A stretch of DNA of 64,000 nt from Acetatifactor sp. (GTDB taxonomy: Bacteria > Bacillota > Clostridia > Lachnospirales > Lachnospiraceae), in NCBI GenBank assembly GCA_024693365.1, contig JAILLF010000060.1:1-64000 (forward strand), in the 5' to 3' direction. Shown piece by piece: positions 17,013 through 25,570 of the stretch. Every line of letters starts with the position of its first letter. Within the stretch, counting starts at the first letter, position 1. The position numbers and the translations under genes were made by a program. The notes under the pieces were generated by a model that worked only from the letters and a program-made list of their open reading frames with translations, was not told the DNA's origin and ran no database searches.

Positions 17013-17397
17013 CTTTCTCCGACTCCTTCAGTTTGTTGATCTGTTGCAACATACTGTCATTTTCCTGGTTCAAAAGTGCAACCTGCATGGCCAGCTCTCT
17101 CACCTTCATCATCAGTTCGGAAACCATACTGCTGACGACGAAGATCAAGATAAGTAAAAGTGCGCAGACCGTGGAAAGCACTGCCACGACCAGCCCGGAA
17201 CTGTATCCGTTGACGATCAGGACAATGCCCAGCACCAGAACGACTATGGAGATCACAAACCAGATCAACATAAATCCGTCGCTCATCTTCTTTCTGGCAT
17301 ACCTTAAGAACGCAATGACAAACATGAGCATGGAAACGCCCACCATTACAAGTCCAAGATAAAACCATACGTCCGCAATCGCGTCAAACCATTTCAT
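17005..17397 (-). CDS. DUF2304-like small membrane protein
   Basis: 130 aa. Three membrane helices (about residues 13-35, 44-66 and 70-95) are followed by a C-terminal coiled coil (about 97-128, LNQENDSMLQQINKLKES). This layout is typical of DUF2304 proteins, which accompany polyprenyl-phosphate glycosyltransferases. ATG 17397 is chosen because AGGTGA lies 8 bases upstream; a GTG four codons earlier overlaps that site. It probably anchors or assists the GT2 enzyme at 15011-15796. Confidence 0.8.
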   Translation of the reverse strand: MKWFDAIADVWFYLGLVMVGVSMLMFVIAFLRYARKKMSDGFMLIWFVISIVVLVLGIVLIVNGYSSGLVVAVLSTVCALLLILIFVVSSMVSELMMKVRELAMQVALLNQENDSMLQQINKLKESEKDA

Positions 17398-17422
17398 CTG
17401 AAGTATCACCTCTCAATGCGTA

Positions 17423-18904
17423 CTAGCTCATCATTTTCTCATCCACGCCCCCGTTTACGTTGGGGTTCCTGCGGTCATAAACCAGCGTGGAAGGTTTCTT
17501 GGAAAGCTTTGTCGGGAATAACGTTCCCCGGCAGAAAATGTGCTCGTCCAGATGCTTTTCCACCCACCGAAGTCTCAGGTAAGCGATAATAAAGCCCGTA
17601 AGGCTTCCAACGATCACGCCAAGCCCATACCAGATGGGTGTCAGGCGTGTTGCAAAAATGCTGACGAGAAACGTGACCAGACAGAAAGCTGCCGACGTGA
17701 TCACTGCTCCGTCCAGATCGTTATAGTAGTAAAGAAGTATGATCTCAGAATACATGATAAACAGGATGAAATAACCTGCTGCCAGGGAAGGATAAATCTG
17801 AAGCACAAGCCCCGCAAATCCAAACCTCGGCAAGAAGATCAGCATGAGCAGGAAGATCACCACGGAAATGATGAACTGCAACCGCACCAGGTTCATCAGC
17901 TCCGAGGAGAGCTGCCGGAACATGCGGTTTTTCGTGTTTTGCACGTCCATCCATCGTCCGCCGGTCACTGCCTCGGAATAAGCTTTGTAGCGGTCATGGA
18001 AATGCATCTCAATCCTGGCAATAAAGATTACCGTCGCTGAAATGTTTGTAAACATGGCAATACAGGTCGCCACGTCATATACGGGAGCCATGACAAAGCT
18101 GTTCGCAACAACCATGCGAAGCTCCGTGTGCCAAAATACGAAGTTGTGGACGTACAAGCCCAGCGTGTAACAGAAATTGATCACGATCAGCTTCCAATAG
18201 CGTTTGAAATATCCCAGCACCTTCTTGTAGCTGTTGTTGTTCCTGTGGAAGTAACGGCGTATGGTAGCCAGCTCCATGATGGCGGTCAGCGCAAAGCCAA
18301 TAGTCAGGGCAAGCAGCATGCCATAGGACACTTCAAAATGAAAGCCCTTGACAAACAGGAACGACAACAAAAATGCCGCCAACATCCCAAGGAAGAAAAA
18401 GATGGAAATCTTTGAATAATCCTTACAGATGGAAAGGTATAGCATGGAGTAAAAGACCAGTACCAACGCGATATATCCGCAAAACCCCGTAAATACGTAG
18501 TACAATGCCACCTTTCCCACCACGCACTCCCAAATGCAGAAGGGAATGCCCATGAGGCAGGCCGTCAGGATGGTGACGGCAAGGCCCGTGTAATAACATG
18601 GCAAAATGTCGTCGTAGGTCTCGTCATAGATCACGTCGGACAGGTACCTTGAAATGACTGCGTTATAGGGAGCTGCCGCCAAAAGCGAAAAGATGAAAAT
18701 GTACAGGATTGTTGCGGCAAACAGGTTTCTGCCTTTGTATCCCGTCACGTCATATCGCAAAAAGTAGCTCATCAGCAAAATGTTGCCTATGACCACAAAC
18801 ATGGGGGCCACCGTCACCATGGTACTGTATCCGAAACCGATCAGGTTCGTGGTAACGGTCTCCTTGCCAAATATTTTATTGAGCTTTATGCCTATTCCAG
18901 CCAT
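17423..18904 (-). CDS. pelG: PelG-like polysaccharide transporter
   Basis: 493-aa membrane protein with about 12 helices. The N-terminus MAGIGIKLNKIFGKE is the hallmark start of PelG, and the following GFGYSTMVTVAPMF fits as well. PelG belongs to the MOP/PST flippase superfamily and with PelD, PelE and PelF forms the inner-membrane synthase-exporter of Pel polysaccharide. It lies directly downstream of pelF, as in described pel loci. AAGGA is 7 bases before ATG. Confidence 0.9.
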   Translation of the reverse strand: MAGIGIKLNKIFGKETVTTNLIGFGYSTMVTVAPMFVVIGNILLMSYFLRYDVTGYKGRNLFAATILYIFIFSLLAAAPYNAVISRYLSDVIYDETYDDILPCYYTGLAVTILTACLMGIPFCIWECVVGKVALYYVFTGFCGYIALVLVFYSMLYLSICKDYSKISIFFFLGMLAAFLLSFLFVKGFHFEVSYGMLLALTIGFALTAIMELATIRRYFHRNNNSYKKVLGYFKRYWKLIVINFCYTLGLYVHNFVFWHTELRMVVANSFVMAPVYDVATCIAMFTNISATVIFIARIEMHFHDRYKAYSEAVTGGRWMDVQNTKNRMFRQLSSELMNLVRLQFIISVVIFLLMLIFLPRFGFAGLVLQIYPSLAAGYFILFIMYSEIILLYYYNDLDGAVITSAAFCLVTFLVSIFATRLTPIWYGLGVIVGSLTGFIIAYLRLRWVEKHLDEHIFCRGTLFPTKLSKKPSTLVYDRRNPNVNGGVDEKMMS

Positions 18905-18953
18905 TCTCTTTTCCTTTCCAGGTAAACAGCATCCCTAACGCCGCCGTCGACGC

Positions 18954-20378
18954 TTATTTCGTTTGCTGTTCGAAGTAATTGTAGATATTACGGTAGGTAC
19001 CCTGCATGTCCGTCAGCTTATAGCGTCCCATCATCCGGCGGTACCCGTTTTCACCAAGCTCAAGTCTCTTTTGCGGATTGGTGGCAAGCTCCACCAAGGC
19101 AGCCGTGATCTCCTCCACGTTCATGACGTGCGTGAGAATGCCGGCAGGTCCGATCCCGTCATCCTCGCCAAAGATAAGACCCCGGCAGTTACCAACGTCC
19201 GTTGCGATCACGGGCTTGTGTGCCGCATAGGATTCCAGAATCGTCAAGGGTTGTCCCTCACTAATGCTGGTGAGGATCGTAAAGTCCATCTGCCACAGAT
19301 ATTTCGTGACGTCGATCCTTCCCGTGAACGTCACGTCCTGCACGCCCATGGCTTCTACCAGTTCATAACACTCTGCAGCGTATTTCTCATCCTCTTCCGT
19401 CGGTCCCATGATCCAAAGCTTTAGGTTGGGAACGCTCTCCTTTGCAAAGGCAAAAGCGCGGATCATCGTCTTTACGTCCTTGATGGGCGTAACGCGCAGG
19501 ATGGCGCCCACGTGGATCATGTCTTCGCTTGCAACTCTCTCTCCGGAGGGCGTCGCAAAACGGTTTTCGTCTATGCCGTTGGGCGTGACCATCGTGATTT
19601 CTTCCTTACAGCCAAGCTCGATCTGGAGCTTTCTTGCATGCTCATACAGACTGGTCACAAGATCAGCGCTGGAGTAGGCCAGCCTTGACATTTTCTTAAA
19701 CTGATCGATCCAGACGTTTTTATAAATTCCCGCAACCCATTTTGCTCGGATAAGTTCCTCTTCGCGCTCACGGGTGTAAATGCCGTGTTCCGAGATCAAC
19801 AGTCCGCAATCGTATTTTTCCTTTGCCATGGCGCCGAGAACCCCTGCGTAACCCGTTGCAACACAGTGATACAGATCTGCTTTCGGGATCTCCGTGCTCA
19901 GCGCCAAAAACAGCGGCAGGTAAATGGATCTCATCGTCCACAGGAAATCCGAAAATACTGCTTCCGGATAATTGATCTGATAGCATTCCCGCACGGCCCT
20001 GAGGAACTCCGGCCCCATCAGGAATTCATTCAGTGAGAATTCCCTCTTTTGGAACAGGTTAAACAAAACGCTCCACTTCACGTTCTGGTTGATCAGAAGG
20101 CTCAACACCGCCTCATATTCCTCATTGCTCAATTGCTTTCTGCGTTTTCTGTCCGTCTTCTTACTGCACCAGTCATAATCCTCCAAATACACCTCATGCA
20201 CCTGGCTAAGGTTCTCCGGAAGTTCGTAGGCAAACTTCCCGCGAAAAGAGCGGTTCGCCAAAATGGCAAGCACCACAAACTCATGCTCGGGAAATGCCTT
20301 GATTAAACTATGGATCCAACTGGATACGCCGCCCACCACGTAAGGGTAGCAGCCTTCAGCAACGATACAAATCTTCAT
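18954..20378 (-). CDS. pelF: PelF-like GT4 glycosyltransferase
   Basis: 474 aa, cytoplasmic GT-B enzyme. The start KICIVAEGCYPYVVGGVSSW is the PelF (DUF3492) signature. The C-terminal half holds LRVTPIKDVKTMIRAF and the donor site TSISEGQPLTILESYAAHKP with the two conserved Glu. PelF is the polymerising transferase of Pel, using UDP-sugars (UDP-GlcNAc-type donors in Pseudomonas). ATG 20378 is preferred because GGAG lies 5 bases upstream; an in-frame codon at 20405 overlaps the upstream gene. PelG follows after about 50 bases. Confidence 0.93.
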   Translation of the reverse strand: MKICIVAEGCYPYVVGGVSSWIHSLIKAFPEHEFVVLAILANRSFRGKFAYELPENLSQVHEVYLEDYDWCSKKTDRKRRKQLSNEEYEAVLSLLINQNVKWSVLFNLFQKREFSLNEFLMGPEFLRAVRECYQINYPEAVFSDFLWTMRSIYLPLFLALSTEIPKADLYHCVATGYAGVLGAMAKEKYDCGLLISEHGIYTREREEELIRAKWVAGIYKNVWIDQFKKMSRLAYSSADLVTSLYEHARKLQIELGCKEEITMVTPNGIDENRFATPSGERVASEDMIHVGAILRVTPIKDVKTMIRAFAFAKESVPNLKLWIMGPTEEDEKYAAECYELVEAMGVQDVTFTGRIDVTKYLWQMDFTILTSISEGQPLTILESYAAHKPVIATDVGNCRGLIFGEDDGIGPAGILTHVMNVEEITAALVELATNPQKRLELGENGYRRMMGRYKLTDMQGTYRNIYNYFEQQTK

Positions 20379-20401
20379 ATTGTCTCCATTCCCAACGGTT
20401 A

Positions 20402-22252
20402 TCAATAATAAAACAGGCGTCTTTCACGCACCTTGATCTTGACGTCCTCCTGCGAAACGTCAAGCAGGAAAAAGCCATTCTTTAAGTTCATAACCTCCGC
20501 TCCCGTCACTTCGTCGATCTCGCCCTGATTCAGCTTCAGGATGAAAAATGCCTGGTCGTCAAACCCGTCCACGTGAAGCGTGATCTCATTGTCCTGCTTG
20601 TGATCGCTGTAGTCCAGCGCAAAAAATCTGCGGATGCGCAGGTCGCTTTCGGAAAGCGTCGTCTTGTCAAATCCGGCATACGGCTTCCAATACGTAAGGA
20701 AATTACTTGCCGTCTGTCTGGAAAAGCTTGCATAGTCTTCTTCGCCCTGCGGGTGGGATACAAGCGACATGTCCATCACGACGTTGGAGAACCCAAGCGC
20801 CGTCTCAAAGGCCTTCATCTTGATATCCTCGGAAAACCTGTGGGTCATGAGCAGATTCGTGGTCTCCTGACAGGTTACGTTGTCATCCGCGTAAAACACC
20901 GGCTCGCCGTCACTTTCATCCGTCACAATGGTTCTTAAGTCCGGAACGTACTGCTTTGCCTCGTCATATTTTGTAAAGTCGTGCAAATACAGGGATCTCA
21001 GGCTGTATTCACCGGCTTCCTTCTCCCAGTAAACCCTGTCCTTTCCAAGCTTTTCGCGGATGGAAACCGTTGAGAACTGCTTCGTGGACAAGCCTGCTTC
21101 GCCATAGCCTTCATTCAAAAGCTTTAAGTAATAAATGAGCAGTCCTTCCTCCGGCTCCACGTCATCGGAATAATCCATCTGAGGAGAAACCATAAGGGAA
21201 AGCTTGTTCCCGGACCGCTCCGTCATGGAGATGATGGAAGGCCAAACGACGTCGCGGAACAAGGGGATCTGCTTCTGGTCATACAAACGGTTTAGCGTCT
21301 CGGCATTCTCATTCGAAACGCCGCCGTAATTGACAAGCACAAGGTTCTGTGCGTTGATCACGGGATAAACGTCATAAGAATCCTTTTCCCCGAGACATGC
21401 CGTCAGAAAACCGATTCCCGTTTCCTTTGTCATGAAATCGCCGCCAATGCAAAAGACCTTACCGTATCCGAAAGCATGTCTCCAAACGATGGAGGGCAGT
21501 TCTTCACTCTCCTTGGAACCGTCCTTAACCACGCCCATGACGTAAGTCTTCGAACCCTCTCCCGTCACATACCAGGGGATCAGCAGATCCAGATCCTGAC
21601 AGCCTTCCTTTCCCGGTCCTTCCACGTATTCTTCCTCGGTTCCCAAAAGAAATCCGGGGAACAGTCTGTATCCGTCCACGTGCTGATCCTCGCGGGCAAC
21701 CGTCTTGATTCCCATCATCTCACGAAGCCTCTGATTATTTCGCATTTCCTCCGCGCTCGGCATACGGGCGAAGATTACGCAGGCGCCGCCGTGCGCCAAT
21801 CTGAGGGCGGCGTCCGTCTCCTGCGTCCATTCCATGGCCTCGCCGTCCAAAATGATGACCTCAGGAAGACTGGCAATCTGATCCAAATCCAAATCAGTCA
21901 AGGTAGTGCTTCGGATCATGGGGCGCTTCATATAGTTGCACCAGGAAGTAACTACCTTTGAAACTTCATTTGACGGATCCCTGCTGACAAAGAGAACTCT
22001 CTTCTCCCAGTCTCCCGTCTCAAGCCCGGTTGCATATGCCGACGCATCCGCGCGAGTCCCATTCCTTACGGCCAGCTTTTCGCTGAGCGCGTTGCTCTCT
22101 TCCTTCAGTGCCTTTTCGTCCGCTTCCACTTCCGCATAAGAATTGGTACCGTATTCATTTAATTCCTGCTTGATCACGCCCGAAAACATGAACATGAAGA
22201 TCATGATCAATAACAGCGTGAGAATTGTAATAAAATTTCTTCTGGATACCAT
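20402..22252 (-). CDS. Membrane-anchored DUF2194-like extracellular protein
   Basis: 616 aa. One N-terminal membrane helix (about residues 8-28) is followed by a short coiled coil and a large extracellular part. The region 75-270 looks like a Rossmann or ThuA-type fold (RVLFVSRD, VIILDGEAM, GKVFCIGGDF). Residues 310-600 follow, with LSLMVSPQMDYSDD and FALDYSDH. It resembles DUF2194, a family found with PelF and PelG in Clostridia. By position it replaces PelA. I see no clear NodB-type deacetylase motifs, so a PelA-like deacetylase activity is not supported. GGAAGG lies 8 bases before ATG. Confidence 0.72.
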   Translation of the reverse strand: MVSRRNFITILTLLLIMIFMFMFSGVIKQELNEYGTNSYAEVEADEKALKEESNALSEKLAVRNGTRADASAYATGLETGDWEKRVLFVSRDPSNEVSKVVTSWCNYMKRPMIRSTTLTDLDLDQIASLPEVIILDGEAMEWTQETDAALRLAHGGACVIFARMPSAEEMRNNQRLREMMGIKTVAREDQHVDGYRLFPGFLLGTEEEYVEGPGKEGCQDLDLLIPWYVTGEGSKTYVMGVVKDGSKESEELPSIVWRHAFGYGKVFCIGGDFMTKETGIGFLTACLGEKDSYDVYPVINAQNLVLVNYGGVSNENAETLNRLYDQKQIPLFRDVVWPSIISMTERSGNKLSLMVSPQMDYSDDVEPEEGLLIYYLKLLNEGYGEAGLSTKQFSTVSIREKLGKDRVYWEKEAGEYSLRSLYLHDFTKYDEAKQYVPDLRTIVTDESDGEPVFYADDNVTCQETTNLLMTHRFSEDIKMKAFETALGFSNVVMDMSLVSHPQGEEDYASFSRQTASNFLTYWKPYAGFDKTTLSESDLRIRRFFALDYSDHKQDNEITLHVDGFDDQAFFILKLNQGEIDEVTGAEVMNLKNGFFLLDVSQEDVKIKVRERRLFYY

Positions 22253-22279
22253 TTCCTTTTCCTTCCGTGATGAAACAAC

Positions 22280-24610
22280 TTAATTGTTATATCCGTATTC
22301 AAACGACATGTCAAAGGGTCTGTCCACGCTCTGTCTGATCTCATAGCATACGAATTCATCATCCTCGTAATACACGGAGATCTCGTTCTCGTACATGCTG
22401 GCAAAGATCTGTGCCCAGTAATAGAGCTTTGACATGACAACGTGACGGTTCTCGCCCTTATAGACATCGATGCCCGAACCAAAGGGCAGCGGCTTCGACG
22501 CGCTCTCCCTCGAAAGAGGCCGTCCGCTTCCTTCATAGGGCGCATCGTAGTCCCCGGGAATCTTCTCAATGAAGACGTAAACCCTTGACGAAGGAACGAC
22601 AAGATAATTGTTTACGTTGAAGCCCATGTTCTGCAAAAGGAGCTCATGTGCCTCATAGTGATAACCATACTCTTCGGCCATGCGGATCTCATCGTTTGCG
22701 GAGATAATGTTGAACGTCTTCGGTTCATTGTCCCGCAGGATGTTTGTCAGGCAGATCACCGCACCGTTTTTCTGGAATGCTTCGATCTTTGCCGGCTGAC
22801 GGATCCATCCTGCCAGTCCAAGGAATACAAAGCACACGACTGCAAAGATCGCAGGGGATATCTTCTTAAGGATGTCTCCTTCAATCAAACCTATTCCAAG
22901 GTCGATAAAGAAATCCATGATCATTCCCAGCAAAATGATAAGGAAAAACGCGACGTAAATGGACGTACGGTTTTTATCCATCAGCACTGGCAAGTGCAAC
23001 TCCCTTGCCACCAAGAGGAGAGAGAAGAAAATCATGTTCATGGAAGCGGCAAGCAACATTCTGCCCTGCTCTTTTTCTTCCCGAAACAGAGTAATCACTC
23101 CCAGGACGATGCCAACCACGATCAGAACAAGCGTGATCACGCCAAAGGAGGAGTGTTTGCTGATAAACACATAACCTGCGAGATACGCCTGCATGGTATG
23201 GAAAATGCTTCCGGCAATCTTGACGCCCGCACGCTGCGTCCCCTGCCCGCCGTCACTTAGCATTCCCTGCCCGCCGTCACTTAGCGTCGCCGTAACGGCT
23301 GCCGCAACGTTCGCAATCTGTTTTCTAAAGCCGGCTCCGGCCTGTTCCCAAAGTCCTTTGTCTTCATAGAGTCTGCTCTGATCCAGCCCGACGTCGATCA
23401 GATCATCCTGATATCCCTTGTCTTCTATGACATTGATGCCCCATCTAAGGGAGCCCTGCATGGGCGTTCCGCCAACATAGGCGATCAACATGGGAAGAAC
23501 GGCAATGACAAGGCCGATCGCGCCGGCATAAATGATCCTGCCAACATTCTCCTTCTTAAACACTACCCTGCAGAAAGCCAGGCCAATGGCCACGCAAAGA
23601 ATTCCCAGTGCGATGGTGTCGTAAAAATGCACGGCAAGCGTCATGCTGACGCAAATGGAAAAAAGTCTAAGCATTCTCGTGCTGTCGACCTTGATCCCCT
23701 TTGTGCCCTCTTCCTCCTCGCGGCCCCGAAAGAACAGGATCAGGAAGAAAATGGCCGGCAAAATAAAGATCATGCCGTATTCCTGCGGCAACGTGCTGTA
23801 ATATCTGACGTACGCATTCTCGCCCCATATGTTCAGAAGCAGGAAAAATCCGGTGGCAACGTAGGCTGCGGATTCCGTTTTGCAGACAAGTCGAAGCAGG
23901 AACAACAGCGTCATGTGGATCAACAGCGTCTGTACCAAAGAAAACAGTCTAAGAAGCACGTAAGTCTTGATGCCAAACACTGCATGGAAGAAGTAAATAA
24001 TGCAGTGAAATCCGTAAGGATAAACGCCTGAGGTGAAGATGTCATTATTTCCCATGGCATTAATCCACTGGTTATGTACCAGCATGTCAGAAGTCGTGTA
24101 TCCAAACACTTCGAAAAGGTGTCCGCCGTACTGCCAGCAGATGACCGCAATGATCGCGATCGTCCCGACCCAGTCAAACCAACGGTTGACCAGGTTCTCC
24201 GCGATAGCCTTGACCGTCGTGGTAAACGCCTGTCCAATGTTTTGGAAGATGCGGACAAAGAAAAGGCGGAAACCCATGGTGTTCACCATGACGTTGTGCG
24301 TAGTCTCGCCTGCCGTCACAAGGGTTGCCTTCACCCACTCCTGCCAATGGAACGCCGCAATCCCGAGAAGCGCCGGGATAATAACGCCAAGGATCAGCGT
24401 GGCCCTGTTTGAGATCTTCAGAAGCTGCAACACAAAAACCAAATTCATCAGGAAGAAATTACCAATGCACGTATATGCCATGTATCTTACGTAAAAAGGA
24501 TGTTCTTCAAATTTGGAATGAAACACTGCCGCAGGGATCAGGATCACAACCCCTATGTACAAGACCAAAATATATAGTAATTGTAACAGCGTCAATAATT
24601 GCATTGACAT
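22280..24610 (-). CDS. Large GT-C-like membrane protein of the Pel operon
   Basis: 776 aa with about 13 to 15 membrane helices and a C-terminal soluble tail (about 620-776). The region after residue 180 (TTSDMLVHNQWINAMGNNDI, then YPYGFHCIIYFF) has the D-x3-H and aromatic pattern of GT-C fold transferases, which use lipid-linked donors. A family name cannot be given with confidence. Around residue 445 an 8-residue unit (LSDGGQGM, LSDGGQGT) is repeated in tandem from a 24-base duplication. It lies between the PelE-like and DUF2194 genes, so it may be the operon's polymer-modifying or lipid-sugar-dependent enzyme. GGAG lies 9 bases before ATG. Confidence 0.7.
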   Translation of the reverse strand: MSMQLLTLLQLLYILVLYIGVVILIPAAVFHSKFEEHPFYVRYMAYTCIGNFFLMNLVFVLQLLKISNRATLILGVIIPALLGIAAFHWQEWVKATLVTAGETTHNVMVNTMGFRLFFVRIFQNIGQAFTTTVKAIAENLVNRWFDWVGTIAIIAVICWQYGGHLFEVFGYTTSDMLVHNQWINAMGNNDIFTSGVYPYGFHCIIYFFHAVFGIKTYVLLRLFSLVQTLLIHMTLLFLLRLVCKTESAAYVATGFFLLLNIWGENAYVRYYSTLPQEYGMIFILPAIFFLILFFRGREEEEGTKGIKVDSTRMLRLFSICVSMTLAVHFYDTIALGILCVAIGLAFCRVVFKKENVGRIIYAGAIGLVIAVLPMLIAYVGGTPMQGSLRWGINVIEDKGYQDDLIDVGLDQSRLYEDKGLWEQAGAGFRKQIANVAAAVTATLSDGGQGMLSDGGQGTQRAGVKIAGSIFHTMQAYLAGYVFISKHSSFGVITLVLIVVGIVLGVITLFREEKEQGRMLLAASMNMIFFSLLLVARELHLPVLMDKNRTSIYVAFFLIILLGMIMDFFIDLGIGLIEGDILKKISPAIFAVVCFVFLGLAGWIRQPAKIEAFQKNGAVICLTNILRDNEPKTFNIISANDEIRMAEEYGYHYEAHELLLQNMGFNVNNYLVVPSSRVYVFIEKIPGDYDAPYEGSGRPLSRESASKPLPFGSGIDVYKGENRHVVMSKLYYWAQIFASMYENEISVYYEDDEFVCYEIRQSVDRPFDMSFEYGYNN
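23241..23285. repeat. 24-bp tandem duplication inside the GT-C-like gene
   Basis: A 21-base identical segment beginning CCCTGCCCGCCG occurs at 23241-23261 and 23265-23285 (period 24). It encodes two copies of LSDGGQG in frame, in an extracellular or cytosolic loop. It looks like a recent duplication. Confidence 0.9.
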
Positions 24611-24625
24611 GAGCGGATTCTCCTC

Positions 24626-25570
24626 TTAGTTGAAAATACGGATCAATTCCAGCGTCTCGCGGTCGATGACAACGTCCGCCTTCTTTAGCTCGTCCATAAC
24701 GCGGAAAAAGTTTTCCTTGTTCTCCATGCAAAAATACAGTTTCAATTGCAGGGTATAAGTTGAAAGCTCGTTCGGGAACAATTCCTTTGATGTGTTGCAC
24801 CAATACTTTACCCTGTCATAATTGTGAAGCTTTAATTGAAGGAGTCCAACCCATTCCACGTACTGCGGTAGGAGCTTCTCACGGTATTCTTCGTCAGAAT
24901 ACAGGAAATTGCAGGCTTCATCCATCTTATCCACAAATTCCCTTTGTTCCATCTCAGGGAATACTTCCTGCACCAGGATTTCATTCATGTATTCAATCAG
25001 ATCACAGGCCTTTTCCTCAGGCGCAACGTAATCCTCTTTGAAGGCCAGGTATTTGTATTGGCTGTTCTGCCGGAAGTCATTCAGGGAATCTCTCATAACC
25101 GTTGCCGCGTAGTGGGACGTCTCAGAGTCCTCACTGTTCAGGGCAAGATTAATGGACGCAAGGGATTTGCTCACGTCTCCGCGGACCACGTCCAGCATCA
25201 GACTCCGCACGCTCTGTCTGTCAGAGACGGCAAGCGCCTCCTCCAGGGGCACGCGGTTTCTCTCCACTTCCTCTTCCGCTTTTCTCGGCGCCTTCACCTT
25301 GTCCTTGCCGAAGATAACGTCAGCCAGGTCTGGTCCGTTCCGGAAGAAATAGGCATAGATGACCTGCGCCGTAATGAAGAACAAAGGACCGACAACGGGA
25401 CAGAGAAACATGACTGCCGCCTGGATATAATACCCCTGCATGCTCATAAGTGCATGCTTTTGCTTTGCTTCCTCATCACGGAGCTGTTGAAAATGCCCCC
25501 AAACCACAAACAGGACGCATATGATCGTATTCAGGATCAAGATCACAATAAACCAGATCGCTCCAGTCAT
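24626..25570 (-). CDS. pelE: PelE-like membrane TPR protein
   Basis: 314 aa. Two membrane helices (about 3-24 and 47-75) precede a cytosolic helical part with TPR-like character. It has the segment SEDSETSHYAATVM, which is typical of PelE, and a long alpha-helical C-terminus (about 160-314). PelE joins PelD and supports assembly of the Pel synthase. ATG 25570 is preferred because GAGGAGGAGG lies just upstream; the in-frame codon at 25594 lies before that site. The gene start overlaps the end of the PelD-like gene by 4 bases, which indicates translational coupling. Confidence 0.85.
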   Translation of the reverse strand: MTGAIWFIVILILNTIICVLFVVWGHFQQLRDEEAKQKHALMSMQGYYIQAAVMFLCPVVGPLFFITAQVIYAYFFRNGPDLADVIFGKDKVKAPRKAEEEVERNRVPLEEALAVSDRQSVRSLMLDVVRGDVSKSLASINLALNSEDSETSHYAATVMRDSLNDFRQNSQYKYLAFKEDYVAPEEKACDLIEYMNEILVQEVFPEMEQREFVDKMDEACNFLYSDEEYREKLLPQYVEWVGLLQLKLHNYDRVKYWCNTSKELFPNELSTYTLQLKLYFCMENKENFFRVMDELKKADVVIDRETLELIRIFN

